Shown: positions 18,710-27,927 of the stretch, in pieces
How positions within the stretch are numbered: the first letter of the stretch is position 1
Layout of the letters: every line of letters starts with the position of its first letter
NCBI GenBank assembly: GCA_900319525.1
Contig: ONOU01000002.1
Span: 186,001 to 250,000 of the forward strand
DNA: 64,000 bases
From: an uncultured Prevotellaceae bacterium
GTDB lineage: Bacteria; Bacteroidota; Bacteroidia; Bacteroidales; Muribaculaceae
Direction: 5' to 3'
Notes under the pieces: generated by a model
The model's input: only the letters and a program-made list of their open reading frames with translations
Databases searched by the model: none
Told to the model about the DNA's origin: nothing
Made by a program: the position numbers and the translations under genes

Positions 18710-19141
18710 ATGATGGAACCAGGTAATGGCTGCGCATTGTTTAATGCGGTAAAGGACAAGATATCACCGGCGAGTTTCTTGGGCGAGGGGCACGTCCATA
18801 TTGTTGTGCTCAGTGGTGAGCTGACCTTCAGCGATGGCAAGCACATCCATCAAGCCCATGCCGATGACCTGATCATCTGGCAGATGTCTAATACCATATC
18901 CCAGGTATCGTGTTCCAGCGATTTTGATGCAGATATCCTGGTGGCGTCGCCTGACTTCCTGCAAGAGTTCAACCCAGAAATGGTGTGGGCTTCCAAGGGC
19001 TTCATTTTCATTAAGACTAATCCCGTTTTCCACCTTGATGATGCCAGCAAACGACTGATTGTAGGCGACTTTGACCTGTTCAAGGCAAGGATTGCCGATG
19101 ACAATGCTTTATTCAATTGGGAGATCCTGGGACGCATCATG
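18710..19141 (+). pseudogene. AraC-family regulator, N-terminal half (interrupted by prophage)
   Basis: The frame encodes the sensor half of an AraC regulator (VVLSGELTFSDGKHIHQAHA, then NPVFHLDDASKRL and ALFNWEILGRIM). It breaks after the Met codon at 19139-19141. Beyond that point the frame runs into prophage DNA and stops at 19300. The missing part, QIFLFDLWSVF onward with both helix-turn-helix motifs, begins at 58028, and joining the two gives one uninterrupted frame of about 270 residues. The truncated product has no DNA-binding domain. Starts at GTG 18707, ATG 18710 or ATG 18713 are all possible. Confidence 0.9.
19138..19141. repeat. left copy of prophage target-site duplication (CATG)
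   Basis: CATG here is repeated at 58024-58027 directly after the right prophage end. Removing the prophage and one copy rejoins the AraC reading frame. Mu makes 5-bp duplications. Here only 4 bp match exactly, and the fifth base differs on either side. Confidence 0.75.
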
Positions 19142-19240
19142 TATAATCCGCAAAACGAATCGTGTGCCAAATCTAAAACGAAACGGTTTTTCTGCGGTTC
19201 ATTCAAAAAAACGAAACGGTCTTCAACCTATAAAACGTCG
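19142..19240 (+). repeat. left-end transposase-binding-type repeats
   Basis: The word AAAACG occurs four times in the same direction at 19152, 19175, 19208 and 19232. Two copies extend to AAAACGAAACGG. The first lies in the terminal inverted repeat, since the right end has CGTAAAACGAAG in the opposite orientation at 58005-58016. Multiple internal repeats at each end are what MuA-type transposases bind. Confidence 0.7.
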
Positions 19241-19275
19241 CCTGATGTATTTCAAATCACATCAGGCGACGTTTT
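19232..19275 (-). terminator. left-end terminator of the leftward late genes
   Basis: A perfect 17-bp stem, AAAACGTCGCCTGATGT with its complement at 19259-19275, encloses a 10-base loop. The arms end in T-runs on both strands, so it is bidirectional. It lies 53 bases after the methylase stop codon and would keep late phage transcription from entering the host AraC fragment. Confidence 0.9.
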
Positions 19276-19327
19276 CTCTATACGTTCAGGTCTAACCTAG
19301 CTTCTTCAAATGTCGTTCTTATGGCAT

Positions 19328-20164
19328 TCAAGCGGCATTATAAATCATCATGTCGGTATAAGTGGCACTGTAGTTCATCTGAGCGTGGAACTCGACCACA
19401 TGACAACCGTCGAAGGGGTTGCCCAAATCCTGGTTACGGCCAAGCCAGTCACACAGCTCAACGATGCTGGACTTGTTGCTGGTAAAGTAGATGAAGCGGT
19501 GACCTTTCAGCACCGTCAGCACATCGAGGTAGTCGCTGAGTTTCCAGTACATCTTGTAGGTTCCGGCTTCGGTGCCCAAGTAAGGAGGGTCAACTAGGAA
19601 CACCACACCAGGCTCGTCCTTGTATTGTTCAAACACATCTCGATAGTCCGCACTGGTGACGGTTAATCCATCCAGATAATCGCCTGCAGGGGCGAAGTCA
19701 GTGGTGCGGATCTTGTTATACAGCCCCTCTTTTTTGATGGCATCAAGGCTCATCGAATATTTCATCGAGAACAAGATCGAGGGCGACAATGTGATATAGT
19801 CAACGTACCCATAGCGCGCTTCATGGGCGGCGATGGTTGCCAACACCTGGTCTCTAGCTTCGCCAGTGATAGGCGCTTTCCTGGGGATAGCGATACAGAT
19901 CTCGCGCAACCGAGCAAGCAGCTCGTTAGTCTCGGGTATGCGCTCCAGTCGCTCGCGGTAGTTGTCGTAGTCGTTATACACGACCTTGCTGTTTGGCTTC
20001 TGACACTTGGCGATGTGCGACAGCAAACCGCTGCCGCCGAACAGGTCAACAAAGGTGGTGCCATCAGGGTACTGCTCAAGCACCTTGATAAACGGGCGGG
20101 CGATGTTCCGCTTCTGACCCACAAAAGGAAGCGGTGCCGACAGATATAATTTTTTCTTTTCCAT
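19328..20164 (-). CDS. D12-class DNA N6-adenine methyltransferase (Dam-like)
   Basis: The protein has 278 residues from the ATG at 20164. The S-adenosylmethionine site FVDLFGGSG and catalytic DPPY motif (VFLVDPPYLGTEAG) are in the alpha order of D12 methylases, with the usual start APLPFVGQKRN. A GTG at 20218 would add 18 residues and overlaps the upstream stop as GTGA, which would couple the two genes. The domain itself starts right after 20164. It is the last gene at the left end and probably protects phage DNA from restriction or marks it for packaging. The recognition site is not readable. Confidence 0.9.
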   Translation of the reverse strand: MEKKKLYLSAPLPFVGQKRNIARPFIKVLEQYPDGTTFVDLFGGSGLLSHIAKCQKPNSKVVYNDYDNYRERLERIPETNELLARLREICIAIPRKAPITGEARDQVLATIAAHEARYGYVDYITLSPSILFSMKYSMSLDAIKKEGLYNKIRTTDFAPAGDYLDGLTVTSADYRDVFEQYKDEPGVVFLVDPPYLGTEAGTYKMYWKLSDYLDVLTVLKGHRFIYFTSNKSSIVELCDWLGRNQDLGNPFDGCHVVEFHAQMNYSATYTDMMIYNAA

Positions 20165-20214
20165 GCAGCAAAGGTCGGTTTTTCTGTCTTCCCCCGCTGC
20201 ACTTCCTGACCCAA

Positions 20215-20457
20215 TCACACTGCACAGACCGAGCAGTGCTGGCCGAAACGCTTCACCAGGCTATACACCTTGCGCTCGCTCACGTGGTAGCGCTCGCTCA
20301 GGAGAGACACAATATAGGTCACTTTCTCCCCATCATCGCGCAACTGCAGGTAATCACGGTAAAGATCGATATACCTGCAATCATCTGGTTTGGCTCCGAA
20401 TTTCTGCTTTAGTTTGAAGATCTCTTTATTGATGACCAAAAATTCATATAATGTCAT
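20215..20457 (-). CDS. small helix-turn-helix-like phage protein
   Basis: This 80-residue protein is basic and helical and ends in SERYHVSERKVYSLVKRFGQ, a likely DNA-binding helix-turn-helix. The same pattern, WGISERTFYNLLKA, occurs in the small protein at 48576-48803 of this prophage. Its stop overlaps a GTG in the methylase frame. It could be a regulator of the methylase gene, loosely like the com-mom pair of Mu, but there is no sequence similarity to claim. The real function is unknown. Confidence 0.7.
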   Translation of the reverse strand: MTLYEFLVINKEIFKLKQKFGAKPDDCRYIDLYRDYLQLRDDGEKVTYIVSLLSERYHVSERKVYSLVKRFGQHCSVCAV

Positions 20458-20472
20458 GTCAAAAATTATTTG

Positions 20473-20480
20473 TATCTTTG
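20473..20480 (+). promoter_or_regulatory. -7 box of a rightward transcript
   Basis: TATCTTTG followed by CAG is the commonest form of the Bacteroidetes -7 box. It faces right, opposite to the flanking genes, and predicts a start near 20486, exactly where the long inverted repeat begins. No good TTG is present at -33. Confidence 0.55.
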
Positions 20481-20484
20481 CAGT

Positions 20485-20603
20485 GTCCTACTTATGAATA
20501 AACAACCCACATCGGGAGGAAGAAGGCACAGCCTCCAGCCTCTCCCGATGTGGGTCTGTTTTAAGTAAGTAGGACGACTTATGACAGGGCTGGGGGCTTT
20601 TTA
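20485..20603 (+). ncRNA. candidate structured RNA with long hairpin
   Basis: Two 34-base arms, 20485-20518 and 20542-20575, form a long hairpin. The outer 10 pairs (GTCCTACTTA) and inner 13 pairs (CCCACATCGGGAG) are perfect and the middle is partly paired. Loop bases 20530-20541 (AGCCTCCAGCCT) can also pair with 20587-20598, counting two G:U pairs, just before TTTTATTT. That would be either a terminator or an alternative fold. A consensus -7 box lies directly upstream. No protein frame is present. Confidence 0.5.
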
Positions 20604-20619
20604 TTTGCCCCCTCCTATG

Positions 20620-21444
20620 CTATTTGACAACCTGGACATATAGCCCGACCAGATCACTTAGGTCGTGATACACTGGCGTTCCAGTACTTCTGATGCACCT
20701 GTAAACGACGCCGTCCTGGGAGTAATACAGTCCCTCCACCAGCTCCATATTCCCGTTGTACGGTATCGGATTGTCGTGCGTGCCCTGTTCAGGCGATGCG
20801 GCCACCTCGGTAAACAGCGATGCTGTCACGTCCGGCGACCAATCTGCCTGAGCCGTGTGGTCCTGAAGCACCTTGTAGAGGCGGCGTCGGTAGGTGTAAC
20901 GCTCGCCAGCCTTCAGCTGCTTGCCGATCTGGTCAGCCCACAGCGGGAACAGTTCCGGCACTTCCATCGCCTTCTCGTCCTCGAGGGTTTCCGCGTCATC
21001 CTTGGCCAGGATGACAGCCGCTGACAGCGTATCGATGCCGTCTGCCCCCTCGATGGTCGGGTCAGGATCCTCATGTGCCGGGTCGGGCATCAGCTCAGCC
21101 TCAGCCATGCCGTTATCCGCTGCCCACTGCATCAGCTCACGTGCCCACTGTTTGGCCTTCATGCGCCACTGCTGCATCGCCCTGTGTTCCTCGCGGGCGT
21201 TGCGGTCGGTGATGTCGGCCAGCACATTGTTCGTGATGGCCTCCATCTCGTCGGCACTGTACTTGGCCCGGATAATCGCCGAGATGATCAGGTCTTTTCG
21301 CCACATACCAGGCGGAAGTTCCGCCGTTCCAAACTCATACCCATCAGCCGTTTCGTTGATGTCGAACGCCACGGTGAAAATGTTTTGCCCCAGGTCGCGC
21401 CTTGCGCTTACCAATGGGGGCAAGTTAATTGACTGTTGTTTCAT
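20620..21444 (-). CDS. phage tail accessory protein with carbohydrate-binding-like end
   Basis: The 274-residue protein has an N-terminal helical part and a C-terminal domain with GERYTYRRRLYKVLQDHTAQ, ADWSPDVTASLFTEV and GLYYSQDGVVYRCI. This Trp/Tyr pattern is that of small chitin-binding-like modules (CBM5/12 type) often found on tail proteins. It follows the giant adhesin gene by 37 bases in the same direction. It probably helps receptor contact or fibre assembly. I do not recognise the N-terminal part. Confidence 0.65.
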   Translation of the reverse strand: MKQQSINLPPLVSARRDLGQNIFTVAFDINETADGYEFGTAELPPGMWRKDLIISAIIRAKYSADEMEAITNNVLADITDRNAREEHRAMQQWRMKAKQWARELMQWAADNGMAEAELMPDPAHEDPDPTIEGADGIDTLSAAVILAKDDAETLEDEKAMEVPELFPLWADQIGKQLKAGERYTYRRRLYKVLQDHTAQADWSPDVTASLFTEVAASPEQGTHDNPIPYNGNMELVEGLYYSQDGVVYRCIRSTGTPVYHDLSDLVGLYVQVVK

Positions 21445-21481
21445 GCCTTTCTATTTGATAAATGAATAAGTCAAAATTTCA

Positions 21482-24400
21482 TTAAAACGCGACCACCGCA
21501 CGGACGTATCTTTTTTCAGTCTTGGCGGCAGTGCTGCCCCATGCTCCGTACACTTCTCCGGTATTGCCTTTTATCAACCAATCGGTAGTTTGATTATTTT
21601 CCGATGATGTATGGTAGTAGTCACTGCCCAATGCAGTCCATTCGCCAGCAAAGTATCCGTTGGTTTGCAACCAATAAATCCTTGCCATTTCTCCTACAGA
21701 GGGGAGGAACCAGTTATGCGCTTTTAAGTGTTCAGCTAGAACCTCACCTTGATTATTTCTAATACTCGGCTGGAAAGCGTGGCAGAAGCTTGCAGCGGGG
21801 TAATAAAACTGGCGATATTTATCTCCTTTTGCACTCACTATTGTTTGTATTCTTTCTAGAAGTACATCTCTTTCGGTTTTGGAACCTATAGGTTCGATAG
21901 GTTCTGATAAGTCCACCCCCCCGACCATTGAATCACCAGATACTTCCTGCAGTACCTTGTCACGATGATTAATAATCTGCAATGTCTTAAAGTGCCCGAC
22001 ATGGATAGTGTCGCCTGCGCTGAACTGTCCAATGCCTTCATCAAGAGTAACCAAGCCGAAGTCACGCATAGCCGTTCCTGCGTCGTAGCTGTCAAAGTCT
22101 TCGAGAGATTGCACATTATCAACATCACGAGTTCCAGCACTGGTGGTATTTTCTACAGGGGTATCATAAGCATTATACCCCGAAGGCAGGGTGATTCCTG
22201 TTGCACCAGAACCATAAGTACTCAACCCCCATGCATCTTGCACTATATTTTCTACTGATACCGCTAATCGGTCTGTTTTATCATTCGGATTGACATAAAA
22301 GCACCTAGCGACTACGGTCTTTCCTGACTTTAATCTGTCGCTGAAACTGCCGTCAGCATACAAATAATCACCAACCTCTGCATCCCTATGGTAGAGCCTT
22401 GTAACAAATTCCGCTCTAATCGTTTGAGACGCCGTTGTGATAACCGCTGTGACTGTAATGGGATTTTTATCGGTTACACCGTCCACTACCTGGTTGAGGG
22501 CTTCGACATGCAGCACGCCATCATCAGAAACACTGGCGCGTCCGCTGGCTAGTCCAAGGTCAATCTCCCAAGTGATGCCACGCAGATCGTTGCCTTCTGG
22601 CGGCGCAGTTGTCACCAATAGCGGGTAATCGCCCACCGTATCAATATAGTCAGGATTAACACCATCCTGATCCAGCTTGAGAGAGGCACTTGTGATAGCT
22701 GTCGAATTGGCATATATGATCGTCAGCGGGCTTCCTGCATCAAACACACCCGGGAACTTGGCGAGCACACGCATGGCCAACTGCATGTTAACGATGCCCG
22801 TTACAGTAATTCTGCCGGTGATGTCAACGTCGTCAACAGCCAGCAGGCCCTTGAGGAACGTCGTGCCCACCGTCCAATTCACTTCTCTCAGTGTCAGTGA
22901 GGACAGCGCAATGGTTTCAGGCTCACTGGCTACGCCCCATCCGTCGTCCAGGATATCACGCACGGCAGCATTGATCGCCGTATTGCCGGTCACCCTCAAT
23001 GTCTCGAGGTTGTCGATCCCTTCGATTGTCAATGCCAAAAGGCTCGGCTGCCCATCAATAACCAGCGAAGTCAGCGTGCCCGGCAGCGACAGCATTGTCA
23101 ACTTGTTTGTAGATGGCAGTTCCACCGACGTGAACGATGTGCCCCACAGATCTATCGACTCCAGACGCGTCAGTGCCGACAGGTTCAGGGTGCCACCCAG
23201 CGCAGAACATCCGCGCAATGACATTCTGCGAAGGTTGGGTGTAGTTAAGCTCAGTTTCTGGGGGCTGAACGCCGTACTCCCTGCTGCCGGTTCAGCGACA
23301 AGGTCTGTCAAACGGTTGGCTTCGACCTGAAAATCGCTGTTCCCGACAACCATTGTGCCAAGGTTGCCGAATTTCCTGTAGTAATTCGATGCGGCAAGCA
23401 CAGCTGATTGGTCACCGCCGATAGGTGACAGGCTGCTGTTGACAAATTCGGCATTTATGCCAGGGGCGACGCGGATGTGCGGGTCAACGATGCCATTACC
23501 CATCTTTCCAACCGGGTATATCCACTGGTGCGGGACAAGAGAGAACCTGTAATTATTGCCTGTGCGGCCAGAGCCAGGAACCATCGACAAGGAAGAGCCA
23601 GCGTCACTTAACCCTGTTTCTCCCGCCGCGGCCGCAAACTGCCCCCAGGCGGCATAGCTGGCAATCAAGGCAATGCGGCGCTTCATGTACTGGCGTTCCG
23701 CCTCAATCTGGTTGCCTACCTGCTGCGTGATCGGGTCGATGCTGCGCGCCTGCTCGCCAGTAGAGATGTAGCCGAACGACTTGGGCCACTCATAGCGCAG
23801 GCGAGCCTGTTCGCACCAGGCGACCTCAGGGAAGTAGGTCTGGATAGAAAAGAAATACTTCTCGAAACACCCCATCAGGCTCGCGTTGTTGCCGCCGCAC
23901 AGCTTGATCATGGCCTGAAGGATGGTGCGCATATTGGTTCGCAGCTCATCAGAGTTTTTCTCATAGGCCACCTCGATGAAGTTAAACAAAGCCGATGCCC
24001 TGCCTTCATAGTCGATCTGGGGCTTGTGTCCATTCACGTAGTCCATCACGTCATGGATGCGGTCCAGGAAATAAACCTTTGTGTTGTTTCCGTTATTGTC
24101 GGTGGGCAGGATGGAATCAAGGTCATCACCGTCCAGGCCAATCAGGCCGGTATCTGGGTCGTACTGGTAGTACATGTTCTTCGAGCAGTTGTCCGTGCCC
24201 GCCAGCAGGAAATTGACCACATTATAATGGGTCTTGAAGTTTTCCACGTCGGCAACACTGCCGAAATTTTCCCTACCATGGTTAGCGATAGCGTTAATGA
24301 ATGCCTCGTTGAGCTTATCGAAATCACCGTTATCCTGGCCACTTTGCCATTGGAGGTAGGCTGCACGCGTCATCGTGTCTTGCCGCAAATCCCTATCGCC

Positions 24401-27400
24401 TGGCGTGTAAGCCATGCTGTCCTGGTCCCAAGTGCCGGCACCCGTCCACTCCTGGGCGGTGAAGTCATAGCGGCGCAGCTTAAAGTCATCAGTGCACCAG
24501 TACTGATAGTGTAACATCTCATTGCGGCTATCTTCATCTAGACCGTTCCAGGCGATAGTGAATTGGTCAAAACTGCCCACAAAAGGCCTTAACGATGTGT
24601 TGTGGCAATATACGAAGTTGACAAACCGTCTGAAAGCAGCCTCCGCGGCATCTGTCGGAAACTTCTTCCCGTCAACGGTCTTCGTCTTGCCAAGCCCGTA
24701 TTCAAAGCTCTTGACACCGGCATACATCCAGCTTTCCTCGTCAGGGTCGTAGGTGACCGCACCGTCGGCGGGTACGCGGAAATCGCACAGCGGGATATTG
24801 TTTTGCAATCCCTCAAAGGCGAATGTGCCACTCTTTGACTTCAATCCGAAGACCGCTTTGTCAAACTTGCCATCGCCGAACGTGCACAGTCCCCTAAACT
24901 CCACCTTGCCGTTGTCATCGGGATGCTCGGTGAACAGCATGAAACACTCCTCATAGACAGCAAATCTCGCACCGCTCGCCGTTACCGAATTGCCGCCAGT
25001 AACCTCCATCATCACATCATGGTAGAAGCGTGTGGCTCCCATCTTGTGTGACTGCATGCTCGACGCATAGTTGATTTTGTTGACGAGCTTGGAACATTTG
25101 GCGCCTCCTGCGTGGCTGGTGTAAAATTGACCATGGTACATTCCCATTTCCTCAACATACTCGCTCCAGCCGGCACCGTCAAACCAGCCGTCAAGGACAT
25201 CAATGGTGACAAGTGCTTTCATATCGTCGGACAGTGACGCATAAGACGTCCCCTCAATTCTGGTTCCGTTCAAGTACATCGGGCACTCACAACCATCACC
25301 GGAACTCATCTCCGGGTTCCAACCGAAGTCGGCATGGACCTTTGAGAACGGGATGTTGACTTTGTAGGTGATGCCTTCTATCTTGGTTTGCTCGTTGTTG
25401 TCCCAGTAGGTATTCGCTGTGGTGCCCTGGGCGGTCACCATCAGGCATTTTTTGTCCCCTAGGGTTCCGTCAACGTACGCTTGGTATGCGGCTTTGCCGA
25501 TAGTGCCGCTCAAAGACGGCGTGTCATGGTCGATGCGCCAATAGCAGGGATAGCCGTTCTTCTTGTCCTGGTTGCCCTTATACTGATCTTGGCCAACCAG
25601 GGTGAGGCAACGGTATTTAGTTTTGGCTTTCTCATAGCTGATGCGTCCGTTTGTCGTGATTTTGTTGCGGCTTGCCTTCTCCTGTTTGGATGCAGCGTCT
25701 GGCAACGAAGCGATGTAGTTCTGCAACACATTCTCTGCGCTCAAGGCGCTCTTGTAGCAACGGATGCTGTAGATGTCAATGTCAGCATGCGGGTTGCCAA
25801 TCTTGATGCCTCCGTGGCCGTTGCCTCTGCACCAGGTGCCGGCGGCAGGAAGGCGGCCCTGTGCCGTTTCGGCCTGGTTGTTGGCATACACCAGTTCGCG
25901 GTACGGTACGGCATTGAGGTACACCTTGGCAAGTGACAGCGGGCGGCTTTCCTTATTGTTCCAGGTCTGCTGCCACGTAAGCTCATCATTGGCCTTGACG
26001 GTCAACGATGGGTCAAGTACCAGCGTCAGGCGGGTTCTCACGCCCTCCTGCCAACCGAAATTCTGGGTGTCATCAATCTGGTAACCGACACACTTAATAA
26101 CGCCGATAAGAGGCAGCAGCCTCATTCCCAGCAGCTCATCACTGATGACCTGGCTCACGTCAATCATCGGCTCATCTTCCTGAGTGATGTTGCGTACGGC
26201 AAAATCAAGCTCAAGGGTCATCTGCGACGAACCGTCAGCTTTGAACTGCTCAAACGGCTCGTAGTTGATGGTTACACGGGAACCGGCCAGGACACGAAGC
26301 ACCTTCTGACCGTCTTGTGCGGTCATCCACAAGTCGGTCACCTTGTTGAAACCTTCGAATGTTGATCCGTCAACCACCTGCCCCGTGCGCTGGTTGATAA
26401 TCGTGCAGGGATTACTCTCTCCGTTGTCACGGTTCTTGGGATTCAGCACAAAGTCTGCGCCAGGCACTACCGTGTAGCTCTCGCTGTTGTCGACTTCAAC
26501 AGTGACGCGCGAGCGGCCGGTGCTTTCTTGCATGAAGTTGATGCTGCCACGATATATGTGAAGGTAGGCATAGTACAGTGGGGATTCACCTTCGATCTCA
26601 ACCGTTGTCTGGATTGGATAAGAAATGTTGTTGTAAACGGTCGGCTCGTTATGGTAGTACTCCACACCGCCACTGCCGTCGGTCAGTCTGATGACCAGCT
26701 GGAGCGGGTCTGAAGACGGTGCGGTAGGATCAGACGGATCAGGAATCCATACCGCAAAGGAGGCGATCCTTGAATCCACATAGTTGGATATGCGACCGAC
26801 TACCTCTTGCAGCATCAGCCTGGGCGTGGTGAGGTCCGCTCCAGTCGTGTCCGGGTTGATAACCATGAAGCGGTTAATAACAACATCCGATGACAGCTCG
26901 TTGCCTGTGCCGTCATCACACGTCACCCATGCCTTGACAGTGTGGACACCATGCGTTAGGGCATTGGTGTTGCTCACGGTGAGACCCTTTGTGCTCGTTT
27001 CGGGATATTCTGTATTGCGGTCAATGTACTCCGAGGCGGACCATACTGGAGTGCTGGTATCGTAGGCCTCGGATGCGCTGACCTCGACGTGAAGAGTCTT
27101 GTCTGCAGAACCGAGAACCGCAAATGCCAGCGAGATATACCCGTTGCCCGCGTTTAACGGACGTGTGTAATCGGTCATGTTCTTAACCGACAATACTGTA
27201 TATGTCGCTGTGCACAGGTTGACAAAAACCGACTCAGCCACATTGCCGTTATAAGTGAATGACGCTTTAGCACGGATCATGGTTTCACGGTCTTTGACAA
27301 GGTATCTGCCGACATTGATGACCGTGTCAACCCCACTGCGTATCGGGGCAGTGCCTGCCGGCGACCAGGTGACACCGCCGTCGGTACTGCGGTAGATGGT

Positions 27401-27907
27401 GATGGTACCGTTCTCGCCCAGGTCTATGTACTGCCCTCCGCTGTAGATCATCGACATGAAACGCAGCGTCACGTCAAGGCTCGGCTCCAGCACCACAAGC
27501 GGGGTATTGGCATCCGCGGCGCTCTCCAGCACAGCTCGGAAGCGTTCGTTCGCCCCGCCCCCCTTGGGGATGATGATGTTACTGATGGGAGTCACCGACT
27601 CGTGGTCATTAAACCAGGTTTCATAGTCTGCGAGCGAGGCGAAGCCCAGCAGATGAAGTTCCTCATCGCCGTCCTCCCAGGTGCGCAGGCAACCGATCTT
27701 GCCGGAGCTCAATGCCGATGGGATCTGACCATTAAACAGCGTTTTGATGAAACGCTCCAGTTCCTCAAAATTCACGCCCCATTTGTAGCCGTCGGGGATG
27801 TCAGCACCGTAGATGCGCTGGGTCTTGCCCGACCGGTTCTCGCCTCCCCAGGCATCGGCCAGCGAGGTCAACAGGTTAAGACCTGGTATGATTATCTCTT
27901 TTGCCAT
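21482..27907 (-). CDS. giant tail adhesin / receptor-binding protein, 2141 residues
   Basis: This is the largest gene of the prophage and sits in the place of tail-tip or fibre genes. The N-terminus has repeated beta-domains. A LamG-like region lies around residues 600-745 (GNGHGGIKIGNPHADIDIYS). A segment with VVNFLLAGTDNCSKNMYYQY and GLIGLDGDDLDSIL near 1250 resembles CotH-type kinase motifs. Leucine-rich repeat-like strands lie at about 1550-1645, and the end (NWFLPSVGEMARIYWL, YVRAVVAF) looks like a DUF1566 or C-type-lectin-like fold. It would recognise the host surface, probably capsule. Domain names other than LamG and the C-terminal fold are tentative. Confidence 0.75.
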   Translation of the reverse strand: MAKEIIIPGLNLLTSLADAWGGENRSGKTQRIYGADIPDGYKWGVNFEELERFIKTLFNGQIPSALSSGKIGCLRTWEDGDEELHLLGFASLADYETWFNDHESVTPISNIIIPKGGGANERFRAVLESAADANTPLVVLEPSLDVTLRFMSMIYSGGQYIDLGENGTITIYRSTDGGVTWSPAGTAPIRSGVDTVINVGRYLVKDRETMIRAKASFTYNGNVAESVFVNLCTATYTVLSVKNMTDYTRPLNAGNGYISLAFAVLGSADKTLHVEVSASEAYDTSTPVWSASEYIDRNTEYPETSTKGLTVSNTNALTHGVHTVKAWVTCDDGTGNELSSDVVINRFMVINPDTTGADLTTPRLMLQEVVGRISNYVDSRIASFAVWIPDPSDPTAPSSDPLQLVIRLTDGSGGVEYYHNEPTVYNNISYPIQTTVEIEGESPLYYAYLHIYRGSINFMQESTGRSRVTVEVDNSESYTVVPGADFVLNPKNRDNGESNPCTIINQRTGQVVDGSTFEGFNKVTDLWMTAQDGQKVLRVLAGSRVTINYEPFEQFKADGSSQMTLELDFAVRNITQEDEPMIDVSQVISDELLGMRLLPLIGVIKCVGYQIDDTQNFGWQEGVRTRLTLVLDPSLTVKANDELTWQQTWNNKESRPLSLAKVYLNAVPYRELVYANNQAETAQGRLPAAGTWCRGNGHGGIKIGNPHADIDIYSIRCYKSALSAENVLQNYIASLPDAASKQEKASRNKITTNGRISYEKAKTKYRCLTLVGQDQYKGNQDKKNGYPCYWRIDHDTPSLSGTIGKAAYQAYVDGTLGDKKCLMVTAQGTTANTYWDNNEQTKIEGITYKVNIPFSKVHADFGWNPEMSSGDGCECPMYLNGTRIEGTSYASLSDDMKALVTIDVLDGWFDGAGWSEYVEEMGMYHGQFYTSHAGGAKCSKLVNKINYASSMQSHKMGATRFYHDVMMEVTGGNSVTASGARFAVYEECFMLFTEHPDDNGKVEFRGLCTFGDGKFDKAVFGLKSKSGTFAFEGLQNNIPLCDFRVPADGAVTYDPDEESWMYAGVKSFEYGLGKTKTVDGKKFPTDAAEAAFRRFVNFVYCHNTSLRPFVGSFDQFTIAWNGLDEDSRNEMLHYQYWCTDDFKLRRYDFTAQEWTGAGTWDQDSMAYTPGDRDLRQDTMTRAAYLQWQSGQDNGDFDKLNEAFINAIANHGRENFGSVADVENFKTHYNVVNFLLAGTDNCSKNMYYQYDPDTGLIGLDGDDLDSILPTDNNGNNTKVYFLDRIHDVMDYVNGHKPQIDYEGRASALFNFIEVAYEKNSDELRTNMRTILQAMIKLCGGNNASLMGCFEKYFFSIQTYFPEVAWCEQARLRYEWPKSFGYISTGEQARSIDPITQQVGNQIEAERQYMKRRIALIASYAAWGQFAAAAGETGLSDAGSSLSMVPGSGRTGNNYRFSLVPHQWIYPVGKMGNGIVDPHIRVAPGINAEFVNSSLSPIGGDQSAVLAASNYYRKFGNLGTMVVGNSDFQVEANRLTDLVAEPAAGSTAFSPQKLSLTTPNLRRMSLRGCSALGGTLNLSALTRLESIDLWGTSFTSVELPSTNKLTMLSLPGTLTSLVIDGQPSLLALTIEGIDNLETLRVTGNTAINAAVRDILDDGWGVASEPETIALSSLTLREVNWTVGTTFLKGLLAVDDVDITGRITVTGIVNMQLAMRVLAKFPGVFDAGSPLTIIYANSTAITSASLKLDQDGVNPDYIDTVGDYPLLVTTAPPEGNDLRGITWEIDLGLASGRASVSDDGVLHVEALNQVVDGVTDKNPITVTAVITTASQTIRAEFVTRLYHRDAEVGDYLYADGSFSDRLKSGKTVVARCFYVNPNDKTDRLAVSVENIVQDAWGLSTYGSGATGITLPSGYNAYDTPVENTTSAGTRDVDNVQSLEDFDSYDAGTAMRDFGLVTLDEGIGQFSAGDTIHVGHFKTLQIINHRDKVLQEVSGDSMVGGVDLSEPIEPIGSKTERDVLLERIQTIVSAKGDKYRQFYYPAASFCHAFQPSIRNNQGEVLAEHLKAHNWFLPSVGEMARIYWLQTNGYFAGEWTALGSDYYHTSSENNQTTDWLIKGNTGEVYGAWGSTAAKTEKRYVRAVVAF

Positions 27908-27927
27908 TTTGTAATACGATTAAGTTG

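Noticed and set aside
20592-20612. GGGGGC/GCCCCC stem as a simple terminator
   Set aside because: The T-run lies in the loop and not after the stem on either strand. The stretch fits better as part of the longer RNA fold.
21482-27907. Diversity-generating retroelement acting on the adhesin
   Set aside because: The C-terminus is lectin-like, but no reverse transcriptase gene, accessory gene or template repeat is found in the prophage.
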